A stretch of 12,070 bases of DNA from CAZFER01 sp964517495 (GTDB taxonomy: Bacteria; Hinthialibacterota; Hinthialibacteria; Hinthialibacterales; Hinthialibacteraceae): positions 1 to 12,070 of the forward strand of contig CAZFER010000116.1 in assembly GCA_964517495.1 (NCBI GenBank), written 5' to 3'. The position numbers and the translations under genes were made by a program. This document shows, in pieces, positions 1-6,719 of this stretch; the first letter of the stretch is position 1; every line of letters begins with the position of its first letter. The notes beneath the pieces are model-generated. The model was not told the origin of the DNA. It made no database searches and saw only the letters and a program-made list of their open reading frames with translations.

Positions 1-706
1 AACTTGACCCTCCACCATAGGCTCCCGTTGAGAATCCCGAAAAAGAACCGTAAACTTTAAAACTGTCTGAATCACCAACTTGCATAGTTGTATCGAATGA
101 TGCTGCAAGGTTTGCATCACCAGCGCTTTGCCGGTCATTTTGTGTGGGTAAAACGGAAAGAAGTTCTGGTGAATCATTGATATTTGAGCGCGTTGAATGG
201 ATTTTTGTACTTCCAGCATATCCATTCGCTGAAGAAACGACCCATGTACCACCACCGTTGCTAATAACGCCAGAAGTATGTGTATTAATGACATTTCCAG
301 CATTATCCCACCCACTTATGACATATTCAACTGCAAATTCAGCGCCATTAGTGATATCCCAACCTGTTATATCAATCGCTGCATGGTCATTTACCGTCAT
401 TGTGACCGCCTTAACCATGCCACCTGAGTTTTGAACCATCCCATTGGAAATGATCAAATCATTTTGATCTGCCTCGAGAGTAATCGTATCAGGATCAACA
501 AATTGGGATGCAAATCCAAAGGCTGAACTTTCTCCACTCGAAAAATCAAAGGTTTTTGGAGGTTCCGCACCTGACATTAATGGGTTTAACAAGAAGGCCA
601 TAAAAAGCAAACTCACAATTGCTTGTAATTTATTTTTGTTTAAATAAAGGGATTGATTCAGTTCAACGAAATCGTTGTTTTTACAGGATATGTGACTCTT
701 TTTCAC
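1..706 (-). CDS. Secreted protein of unknown function, N-terminal part
   Basis: The reading frame is open from a GTG start at 706 to the window edge (235 codons), so only the N-terminus is present. GTG was chosen because GGAGG (712-716) lies six bases upstream and no ATG of this frame lies before the hydrophobic segment. Residues 1-26 are a long polar, lysine-rich leader. Residues 27-45 are hydrophobic and end in MSGA|EPP, a plausible signal peptidase I site after residue 47. The mature part is rich in Gly, Ser, Asn, Thr and Asp (SNGGGTWVVSS, FSGFSTGAYGGGSS) with alternating hydrophobics, which suggests a beta-sandwich extracellular or surface protein. No catalytic motif or family was recognised. 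It could be a carbohydrate-binding or adhesin-like domain; that is inference. Codon pattern and frame are undisturbed across the whole fragment. Confidence 0.75.
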   Translation of the reverse strand, partial: MKKSHISCKNNDFVELNQSLYLNKNKLQAIVSLLFMAFLLNPLMSGAEPPKTFDFSSGESSAFGFASQFVDPDTITLEADQNDLIISNGMVQNSGGMVKAVTMTVNDHAAIDITGWDITNGAEFAVEYVISGWDNAGNVINTHTSGVISNGGGTWVVSSANGYAGSTKIHSTRSNINDSPELLSVLPTQNDRQSAGDANLAASFDTTMQVGDSDSFKVYGSFSGFSTGAYGGGSS

Positions 707-720
707 AGGTGGCCTCCGGA

Positions 721-753
721 TGTAAATATTTGTCGCGCTTTGTGTAAATATTT
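721..753. repeat. Direct repeat TGTAAATATTT, 22-base period, before the secreted-protein gene
   Basis: TGTAAATATTT occurs at 721-731 and again at 743-753, immediately upstream of the ribosome binding site of the - strand gene starting at 706. A start-to-start distance of 22 bases is close to two helical turns, so both copies would face the same side of the DNA. This would suit an operator, but the site lies between the likely transcript start and the start codon and the surroundings are AT-rich, so chance is possible. Confidence 0.35.
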
Positions 754-973
754 TTTACATTTGTTTCAATGGAAAACATATTTAGCACAAATACAAGAAA
801 TGGGAATTTGTAAAAATAATAAGTAAATTCTCATAAAGTATATTCTTTGTCAATACTGGAATACGAAAAATTTTAAATGTCATTATATGACAAAATTTAT
901 AAATAATATCGATTTGGGTTGTTGATTGGTTCCCTGGTAAGAAATTCTGGAACGAGATGCGTGTTTTTGTGGA
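754..973. other. AT-rich intergenic stretch, no gene seen
   Basis: No credible reading frame with a ribosome binding site is visible. The only structures noted are a short perfect hairpin TGTCAT-TAT-ATGACA at 878-892 and, on the - strand, TTGACA at 853-848 without a convincing -10 hexamer at the right distance. The promoter of the secreted-protein gene must lie in this stretch or just below it. Confidence 0.4.
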
Positions 974-1280
974 TTAAGAGGGTGAATTGAATAAGAGAGA
1001 ACTATAGCAATGTTTCGCAGGAATGGTGGTAGGTGAACTTCCCTCCATTGCTAGAGAGCAAACAAGATTGGGAAGAAGATCACCGCTAGCATAGTGATCT
1101 TGATTAATATCTCTTTCAAAAAAATCGATCAACCGAAACACTGATAATTTCGATTTGACGTTCAATGGCATTTCGACACATAACATCTTGCATAAATTGT
1201 TGGTAACTTCGGCCAGTAGAAAACTCCTTGACGAGATTAGCTGCTTGCAACATATCCCATACATGTGCCCAATCACTTTT
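974..1280 (-). pseudogene. Decayed HepT-like (DUF86) HEPN toxin-family gene
   Basis: Read from 1274 down, one - strand frame gives DWAHVWDMLQAANLVKEF, then STGRSYQQFMQDVMCRNA and IERQIEII. This follows the first half of HepT/DUF86 proteins closely (D-x-L-x-DML-x-A...F..G.s...F..D....A..R.lEiIGEA). The frame has a TAA at 1283-1281 just before the domain, no start codon, and a TGA at 1118-1116 after a run of seven T. The expected GEA after IEII reads SVS. Weak traces of the second half appear in other frames: W-R-E near 1047-1039 and R-N near 1017-1012, with an in-frame stop between. A 100-residue frame at 974-1276 overlaps it but is an out-of-frame reading. No nucleotidyltransferase (MntA-type) antitoxin partner was found beside it. 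HepT proteins are RNase or AMP-acceptor toxins; this copy cannot be functional. Confidence 0.6.
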
Positions 1281-1364
1281 TTAGGTGGTATAAATAAATC
1301 TCCGAGTTTTGGCTATCTCAAGGCGAACAAAACCATTCCGAAATTTATCCATCAATGAAACATA

Positions 1365-1406
1365 AATCGGCGCGCCAAGCCTGCAGGCAAACCCAGCGCG
1401 CCGATT
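1365..1406 (-). terminator. Nested hairpin after the sugar operon
   Basis: An 11-base perfect inverted repeat (AATCGGCGCGC at 1365-1375, complement at 1396-1406) encloses a 20-base loop that itself contains the palindrome GCCTGCAGGC (1379-1388). It lies 36 bases beyond the stop codon of the epimerase gene and is far more GC-rich than the flanks, fitting the end of the operon. The downstream side on the - strand (TTATGTTTCATT) is only moderately T-rich, so it may act as an RNA 3'-end stabiliser rather than a classic intrinsic terminator. Confidence 0.6.
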
Positions 1407-1442
1407 ATATTACTCGCGTTCGAAACTTCTTTTTTAGCTATC

Positions 1443-2372
1443 CTAATCCTGTGGATAAATCTCCTTCATCACTTTTATGGATTGTTCCAGCACACGGGGG
1501 TAGTCTTCTTCTTCGCCATAAAAACATAGATCGAGTGTGCGCTCGCTGGATGCAGCAATTAGTGGTTCCTGTTCCAGGCGTTCGCAAACTTCCTTAATCG
1601 GTACATTACCGTCCCCCAGCGGTAAATGGCGGCCTGTGGGTGGGTGGTTAAAATCACCTTCGGTGACGATTTCACCCTTGTTGTTATCAGCGATATGGAC
1701 TGAGCCAATACGGCCGCTCAAGGCATCAATCGCTGCGATGTGGTTGGCATAGGAATCTTCCGGATGCTGAATGATAACATTGAAATGGCACAAGTCATAC
1801 ATCAAGCGAATATGATCCATGCCCACGGCGTCAATAAGTTGTTTGCATCCCTTCACCGTGTTTAGTAAACCCCAGCTGGGTTCCGCTTCCACCTGGATGG
1901 ATATAGTTTTCGTTTTGGCGTAATTTCCAACTTCTTTTAGGATGCCGACATAGGTGTCGAAGGCCTGTTGGCGGATATCATCGGTGATTTCTTCAGGAGC
2001 GTAATTGGGATCAATACGGATTGAGGATATTCCCAGTGCGTCCGCAAGGTCGACATATTTACAAATGGTGGATGTATAGGTGTCTCTTCCTTCAGGGGTA
2101 AGCCATTTTTTATTGGGTCCCCAAATGTCTGCCGCCATGGTGCCTAGCTGTAATCCAGCATCTGAAACCTGTTTTTTAAGGGCATCGATCTTTTCCGGCG
2201 TATCATAGCGGTCCGGGCTAAGGTGCTCACCGAATCCCCCAGGGGCAACGCCGCCAAATCCACACGACTTGGCAATACCAAGCACTTCCTCCCATGATTT
2301 GGGGCGCTTTTCCCATGGCCCGATATTAAATAGCCAGGTACCGAACATCAGTGTTTTTCCTTTTATGCTCAT
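1443..2372 (-). CDS. Sugar isomerase/epimerase, TIM-barrel (xylose isomerase-like)
   Basis: 309 residues, the usual size for the family. The start at 2372 is set by AAGGAGG (2386-2380) seven bases before ATG; the frame extends further upstream but without a ribosome binding site. The protein reads as an AP-endonuclease-2 / xylose-isomerase-like barrel: EEVLGIAKSCGFGGVAPGG near residue 28, GLQLGTMAADIWG near 73, then the metal-site regions IQVEAEPS (E162 or E164), YDLCHF (D193, H196), GSVHIAD (H226) and ASSERTLDL (E277). GRHLPLGDG at 247-255 is typical of the substrate side of the barrel. Such enzymes bind Mn2+ or Mg2+ and interconvert ketoses by isomerisation or C3-epimerisation, in the cytoplasm. 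It is the last gene of an operon after an FGGY kinase and a sodium symporter, so it likely converts the imported sugar or its phosphate. The exact substrate is not readable; members may also be dehydratases or hydrolases of related sugars. Confidence 0.85.
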   Translation of the reverse strand: MSIKGKTLMFGTWLFNIGPWEKRPKSWEEVLGIAKSCGFGGVAPGGFGEHLSPDRYDTPEKIDALKKQVSDAGLQLGTMAADIWGPNKKWLTPEGRDTYTSTICKYVDLADALGISSIRIDPNYAPEEITDDIRQQAFDTYVGILKEVGNYAKTKTISIQVEAEPSWGLLNTVKGCKQLIDAVGMDHIRLMYDLCHFNVIIQHPEDSYANHIAAIDALSGRIGSVHIADNNKGEIVTEGDFNHPPTGRHLPLGDGNVPIKEVCERLEQEPLIAASSERTLDLCFYGEEEDYPRVLEQSIKVMKEIYPQD

Positions 2373-2392
2373 TAGTTCCTCCTTAACGTTGT

Positions 2393-2409
2393 GAATAGGC
2401 ATGCTATTC
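2393..2409 (-). other. Small intercistronic hairpin between kinase and epimerase
   Basis: GAATAG at 2393-2398 and CTATTC at 2404-2409 form a perfect six-base stem with a five-base loop in the 73-base gap between the two genes, just before the epimerase ribosome binding site. It could tune stability or translation of the distal cistron. The stem is short, so this is weak evidence. Confidence 0.3.
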
Positions 2410-2445
2410 AAAAAATGGTATTGATATAATGGCTACTGCCGAATT

Positions 2446-3951
2446 TTACATGCGGTGGAATAAATCCTTCAGACGAGGGTATACCTCTGAATACCATTCA
2501 AAGCGTTCATCATATAGTTTTACATTTTCGGGTTGAGGTTCAAATGTCATGCTGGTGCGAGCCAGCTGCTGGGCGGCTTCTTTCGGTGAAGCATATTCGC
2601 CAGTGGCTGAACCTGCCAGGATCGCGCAACCCAGGCATCCCGCTTCAGACACCGCAGGTACTGCGATGGGGATATTCATGATATCCGCTTTGATCTGCAT
2701 CCAATATTTTGATTTGGCTCCTCCACCAGTGGCACGTAGCAGGTTGATGGTCCCGCCAGCCTCGCGTAATAGTTCAACGCACATCCGCATTTCATAGGTA
2801 AGCCCTTCAAGAATCGCCCGGGTAATCTCGCTCTTTTTGGTGCCCAGCGTTAAACCAAGGATCGCTCCTTTGGCGCGGGTATCAAAATGGGGTACACCGG
2901 TGGTGGTAAAGTGAGGTAACACCAGCAGATTCGTCGGTTCATTGGCTGCGGTACGGGTTAAGATGTCATAGATATCGTCACCGGTTTCTTCTGCCTGCAT
3001 TAGTTCGTATTGTGCCAGAGTATCGCGATACCAACGAAACAGGCTGCCACCGGTGAAATTATAAACCAATGCAATATAAAATCCCGGGCAGGTATGGTGA
3101 TAACAGCATATGTTATTTTTTAGCATTTGTTCGTTTATCAATGGTTCTGAAAAGGCCGGGCCGATACACTCCACGGTTCCAATTCCATATGCTGCCACGT
3201 TCGCTTCAACCACGCCTGCGCCCAGCATTTGGCAGGGTTGGTCATGTCCACCAGTAACCACCTTTACGCCTCTTGGCAAACCAATCTCGTCTGCGATGGC
3301 ATCCGGCACCGTTCCCAACAGTGTACCTGATGGTTTAGGTGAGGACATGATATCTTTATCCACGCCAGCAAATTCCAGAAATTCATCGCACCAATCAGCT
3401 TTTTTTACATCAAAAAACATGGTTCGCGCGGCCAGAGTGTAATCTGTCGTCGGTTCCATTCCCAGCCGGTACATGACCAAATCTTCAAACCCCAAAATCG
3501 CTTTCGAATTTTGCAGCACTTCAGGCTTATGTTGATTCAGCCACTGCAATTTCAAAGCGGTAAATACAGAAGCGAGGGGCTGCCCGGTGACATCAAAGAT
3601 TTTTTCACGTCCAAACTTCTCTTCCCATTGAGAAACCAATGATTCGGTTCGATTGTCAAAACTCACCAGCGCATTATGCAGGATTTCACCATTCTCATTT
3701 ACTGGTGAAACCGCTTCACCCTGGCAGGATACCGCAAGTGCGGTGATAGGATTCTGTTTGGTTTCTGCTGCCACTTCGCTGATGCATGCCTTTACATCGT
3801 TCCAAACTTGATTCCCATCCAGTTCAGCCCAACCGGGTTGGGGGGAATGCAGGGGATATTCCCGATAGGCGGAGGTTAGCAGATGGCCTTCCAAATTAAA
3901 GGCAACGGCTTTACAGCCGGTGGTTCCAACATCGATACCCAATAAACTCAT
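2446..3951 (-). CDS. FGGY-family carbohydrate kinase (xylulokinase-like)
   Basis: 501 residues, full length for the family. GGAG six bases before ATG supports the start. The N-terminal phosphate-binding loop is GIDVGTTGCKAVAF (5-18). TDYTLAARTMFF at 169-180 and GGHDQPCQMLGAG at 234-246 follow, with D237 at the place of the catalytic base. YGIGTVE (255-261), NFTGGS (298-303) and the adenine-binding ATGGGAKSKYWMQIKADI (407-424) complete the actin/hexokinase-fold signature. It phosphorylates a sugar or polyol with ATP in the cytoplasm. The usual xylulokinase SGQMH element is replaced by SCQGE (75-79), so the substrate may not be D-xylulose; L-xylulose, ribulose or another ketose are alternatives. 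It lies between the symporter gene (98-base gap) and the epimerase gene (73-base gap), all in one direction. Family assignment is firm, substrate open. Confidence 0.9.
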   Translation of the reverse strand: MSLLGIDVGTTGCKAVAFNLEGHLLTSAYREYPLHSPQPGWAELDGNQVWNDVKACISEVAAETKQNPITALAVSCQGEAVSPVNENGEILHNALVSFDNRTESLVSQWEEKFGREKIFDVTGQPLASVFTALKLQWLNQHKPEVLQNSKAILGFEDLVMYRLGMEPTTDYTLAARTMFFDVKKADWCDEFLEFAGVDKDIMSSPKPSGTLLGTVPDAIADEIGLPRGVKVVTGGHDQPCQMLGAGVVEANVAAYGIGTVECIGPAFSEPLINEQMLKNNICCYHHTCPGFYIALVYNFTGGSLFRWYRDTLAQYELMQAEETGDDIYDILTRTAANEPTNLLVLPHFTTTGVPHFDTRAKGAILGLTLGTKKSEITRAILEGLTYEMRMCVELLREAGGTINLLRATGGGAKSKYWMQIKADIMNIPIAVPAVSEAGCLGCAILAGSATGEYASPKEAAQQLARTSMTFEPQPENVKLYDERFEWYSEVYPRLKDLFHRM

Positions 3952-4018
3952 TTCATTCTCCTCTCACATAATAATGCCGTTATACAATTCTCTGTTTGTA
4001 TTTATTTCCCCATTCTAA

Positions 4019-4039
4019 ACCGGAATTTTTTATTTCGGT
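4019..4039 (-). other. Intercistronic hairpin between symporter and kinase
   Basis: On the - strand ACCG-A-AAT, a five-A loop, then ATT-C-CGGT form a stem with one mismatch, 11 bases after the symporter stop codon. The kinase has its own good ribosome binding site further on and no clear promoter was found in the gap, so an attenuating or mRNA-processing role within the operon is more likely than full termination. Confidence 0.3.
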
Positions 4040-4049
4040 ATACGTATCC

Positions 4050-5819
4050 TCAACCACGCCATTGAATTTTTGGCAACATTTTCATGATCCCAATGGCTGA
4101 GGCAATGCAGATAATAAGGAAAACAATCCCAAGTGTGATATGTCCATAGATCACATACCCGGTTCCAAATAGGGCAGAGTATACCCCCAGGCATCCTAAT
4201 ACCACACACAGAATGGAGGCCGTTACATTTTCTTCCACTTGCTGTTCGCCCTTTTCCACTACAGACCAGCCTGGCCCGAGGGGTTGGATTTTATCGTAAA
4301 ACGATTGCAGCACTTTTTTATCAGTTGCAGGAGTCAAAAATGTAACCAGCAGCCAACCAATGGTGGTGATGAGAACACCCACGCACAGCGGTTTCCATGA
4401 CATGATTTCGACGGAGGTCCAATCTCCCTTATAAATAAAGGTGAAGTAAATGGCTACACAAAACGAAACCAGCATGCCCGATATTTCGCTCCACGCATTG
4501 ATGCGCCACCAAAACCAGCGCAGTAAAAACAAAAGCCCGGTTCCCGCCCCAATTTGAAGCAGAATCTTAAACGCCTGCAATGAATTGGCGAGCGCAAACG
4601 AAACCAAACAAGCCAATACCATCAATCCAACCGTCACCACCCGGGCGGCAAAGACATAATGTTTGCTATCACCATCCTTTTTGATAAACCGCTTATAAAA
4701 GTCATCGATTACATAAGATGATCCCCAATTCAAGTGGGTACTGATGGTTGACATATAAGCCGCCGCCAACGACGCCAGCGCCAAGCCCAACAATCCGGGT
4801 GGGAGGAAGGTCAACATGGCGGGGTAGGCCAGGTCGTGCTTGATATGCTCAGGATCAATGTTCGGATATTGGGCTTGCAGATCTTTGATTTCAGGGAAAA
4901 CCAATAGTGAACAAAGCGCCACAATAATCCATGGCCAGGGCCGTATGGCATAATGCGCCACGTTAAACCACAACGTGGCCAACAACGAATTCTTCTCATC
5001 CTTTGAAGCCAGCATCCGCTGTGCCACATAGCCGCCACCACCCGGTTCCGCTCCGGGATACCACACGCTCCACCATTGCACCGCCAGTGGGATGATAAAG
5101 ACATACATCGCCGCTTCCCCATTGCTGAAATCGGGAAGCAGGTTTAATTTATCCACGATATTTGGATTGGTCAGCAATCCGGATAATCCACCGACCGCCT
5201 CATGGTCCAGGGCATAATACGCCGCGGCGATCGAACCTACCATTGCCATCACAAATAATAAAATGTCGGTGATGACAACCCCCCACAATCCCGAAGTACA
5301 CGAATAAATCACCGTGATCACACTGCAAATCAAAACGGTTGTGTATTTATTCACTCCCAGGAGAATGCCTGAGATTTTAATGGCAGCCAATGTCACCGAG
5401 GCCATCACAATCACATTAAAAATCACCCCTAAATAAAGCGCCCGGAATCCCCGCAGAAAGGCGGCCTCTTTGCCTGAATAACGCATCTCATAAAATCCGA
5501 TATCAGTGAGTGCTTCTGAACGCCGCCACAATTTGGCATAAAAGAATACCGTCACCATCCCGGTAATCAAAAAGGCCCACCACAGCCAGTTTCCACTAAC
5601 GCCATAGCGGCGCACGATATCCGTCACCAGGTTGGGGGTGTCCGCTGAAAAAGTGGTGGCCACCATCGAGGTTCCCACGATCCACCAAGGCAGGTTACGG
5701 CCTGAGACAAAGTACTCATCAATCCCTTTGCCTGCGCGCCGAACATAGATTAATCCCACTACCAGGACAAATATGAAATAGAAAAAAACAATCGACCAAT
5801 CAATTGCATTTAGCTGCAT
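4050..5819 (-). CDS. Sodium:solute symporter (SSS/SLC5 family), sugar-type
   Basis: 589 residues, inner-membrane protein with about 13-14 hydrophobic segments. The start at 5819 is chosen over an upstream ATG of the same frame because GGGAG precedes it by eight bases and MQLNAIDWSIVFFYFIF is the usual SSS N-terminus. Family marks: YFVSGRNLPWWIVGTSMVATTFSAD (36-60, TM2 region), GLWGVVITD (177-185), and the SSS signature AAYMSTISTHLNWGSSYV followed by IDDFYK at about 353-376, whose Ser/Thr cluster corresponds to the Na2 site in LeuT-fold symporters. The C-terminus adds two more membrane segments (535-580) after a polar linker. It probably imports the sugar or polyol processed by the kinase and epimerase downstream. 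First gene of the operon, with a promoter directly upstream. Substrate is not readable. Confidence 0.9.
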   Translation of the reverse strand: MQLNAIDWSIVFFYFIFVLVVGLIYVRRAGKGIDEYFVSGRNLPWWIVGTSMVATTFSADTPNLVTDIVRRYGVSGNWLWWAFLITGMVTVFFYAKLWRRSEALTDIGFYEMRYSGKEAAFLRGFRALYLGVIFNVIVMASVTLAAIKISGILLGVNKYTTVLICSVITVIYSCTSGLWGVVITDILLFVMAMVGSIAAAYYALDHEAVGGLSGLLTNPNIVDKLNLLPDFSNGEAAMYVFIIPLAVQWWSVWYPGAEPGGGGYVAQRMLASKDEKNSLLATLWFNVAHYAIRPWPWIIVALCSLLVFPEIKDLQAQYPNIDPEHIKHDLAYPAMLTFLPPGLLGLALASLAAAYMSTISTHLNWGSSYVIDDFYKRFIKKDGDSKHYVFAARVVTVGLMVLACLVSFALANSLQAFKILLQIGAGTGLLFLLRWFWWRINAWSEISGMLVSFCVAIYFTFIYKGDWTSVEIMSWKPLCVGVLITTIGWLLVTFLTPATDKKVLQSFYDKIQPLGPGWSVVEKGEQQVEENVTASILCVVLGCLGVYSALFGTGYVIYGHITLGIVFLIICIASAIGIMKMLPKIQWRG

Positions 5820-5859
5820 GTCCGATTCTCCCGATATAGAATAAATAACACTGATTGGT

Positions 5860-5888
5860 ATTATTCGAAATTGATGAGGGAATGTCAA
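5860..5888 (-). promoter_or_regulatory. Sigma70-type promoter of the symporter-kinase-epimerase operon
   Basis: On the - strand TTGACA (5888-5883) is separated by exactly 17 bases from AATAAT (5865-5860): six of six and five of six matches to the consensus. Transcription would start near 5853 and leave a leader of about 34 bases before the symporter start at 5819. No clear inverted-repeat operator was noticed around it, and no regulator gene is in the window, so strong constitutive or globally controlled expression is possible. Confidence 0.7.
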
Positions 5889-5972
5889 CGCGGAGAATGG
5901 GTAAACAATAGGCCTTATAGTGCACAGGCGCGTTCATGAAGTTCTTGAATTTGTTTCTTGTCAAACAAACAA

Positions 5973-5994
5973 CGGGCGGCTACACAGCCGCCCG
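5973..5994 (-). terminator. Intrinsic terminator of the pseudopilin gene
   Basis: CGGGCGGCT (5973-5981) and its exact complement (5986-5994) form a nine-base GC-rich stem with an ACAC loop. On the - strand it is followed by TTGTTTGTTTG, a T-rich tail, and it lies 34 bases beyond the pseudopilin stop codon. Confidence 0.75.
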
Positions 5995-6027
5995 CATGTT
6001 GAGTGTCCATAGGAATTCAGTGCGAAC

Positions 6028-6594
6028 TCAGTCGCCAACCACCACGATATCCCCGTAACTGTTTAATCCGTTGGTGGGATTGTAAATATCAAACAATGAG
6101 TTTGGCGCATGCACATAGTCGGGACCCATGCTCCAAATATAATACACGGTACCCACATGATGGTTGTTTTCATTGGCCACAATACGGCCTTTTTGGGCGC
6201 GACTGTATAAATTGGGATCCTGAATCAAGCGATTGGGTGAAACCACAGGGAAATAATCCGCATGATAGGAACCGTGGCTCCATTGCAGCGTCCCTTGCAC
6301 ATTGCCCTTTGCCTCCTGGAATGGATCACGTGGAGGGGCGGAAATATATGACACCGGCGTAGTCATATACTTGTTCTGATGAGGTGGATGACCTGGGACA
6401 TGCATGGGAAAGTTGCCATTGTCCAACTTATACATGGCATACACATCGACCCAGGCACGCATCTCTGAGTTACATTTTGCAACTTTCGCACGAACTTGGG
6501 CATTTAGAAAGTTCGGTACTGCGATTGCCGCCAATATCCCGATAATGGCGACCACAATAAGCAATTCAATCAAGGTAAAGCCTTTACGTCTCAT
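6028..6594 (-). CDS. Type II/IV-type pseudopilin with prepilin peptidase site
   Basis: 188 residues. The start at 6594 is set by GGGGAGG six bases before ATG and by the short basic leader MRRKG; longer starts would spoil it. The leader is followed by FTLIELLIVVAIIGILAAIA with Gly at -1, Phe at +1 and Glu at +5 (E10): the class III signal cut and N-methylated by prepilin peptidase. After the hydrophobic helix comes PNFLNAQVRAKVAKCNSEMR, the usual amphipathic stretch of major pseudopilins. The C-terminal half has YYIWSMGPD (151-159), YNPTNG (171-176) and GDIVVVG (181-187), a pattern common in pseudopilins of PVC-like and related bacteria. It should sit in the inner membrane or a periplasmic pseudopilus. 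No secretion ATPase, peptidase or other pilin gene is adjacent, so it is an orphan whose partner machinery lies elsewhere. Confidence 0.88.
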   Translation of the reverse strand: MRRKGFTLIELLIVVAIIGILAAIAVPNFLNAQVRAKVAKCNSEMRAWVDVYAMYKLDNGNFPMHVPGHPPHQNKYMTTPVSYISAPPRDPFQEAKGNVQGTLQWSHGSYHADYFPVVSPNRLIQDPNLYSRAQKGRIVANENNHHVGTVYYIWSMGPDYVHAPNSLFDIYNPTNGLNSYGDIVVVGD

Positions 6595-6635
6595 TTTCTT
6601 CCTCCCCAAAAGGATACGTTTATAGATACAATTTA

Positions 6636-6665
6636 ATATTAGCCACAAATTTGCCCTTATTGCAA
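6636..6665 (-). promoter_or_regulatory. Possible promoter of the pseudopilin gene
   Basis: TTGCAA (6665-6660) and TAATAT (6641-6636) are separated by 18 bases on the - strand, about 40 bases before the start codon. Each hexamer matches four of six consensus positions, so the call is moderate. No hairpin was seen between the upstream protease-like gene (stop at 6720) and this site, so read-through from that gene is also possible. Confidence 0.35.
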
Positions 6666-6719
6666 GTGTTAATTAGCATGGATTGAAATTTTATCCAGAT
6701 GTGGGAAGACGTCTATATC

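Noticed and set aside
144..434. + strand frame of 96 residues
   Set aside because: It lies wholly within the secreted-protein gene on the - strand, has no ribosome binding site, and its translation shows no recognisable domain.
974..1276. - strand frame of 100 residues as an intact hypothetical gene
   Set aside because: A neighbouring frame of the same DNA encodes the HepT-like sequence, so this frame is an out-of-register reading of a decayed gene; no ribosome binding site was seen.
1369..1387. GGCGCGCC followed by CCTGCAGG, resembling a cloning polylinker (two eight-base restriction sites)
   Set aside because: GGCGCGCC is part of a natural 11-base stem at the end of the sugar operon and the second palindrome sits in its loop. 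No vector sequence flanks it.
974..1440. A complete toxin-antitoxin pair (HepT-MntA)
   Set aside because: No nucleotidyltransferase motif (GSRARG-like) was found in any frame near the HepT remnant, and the toxin frame itself is broken.
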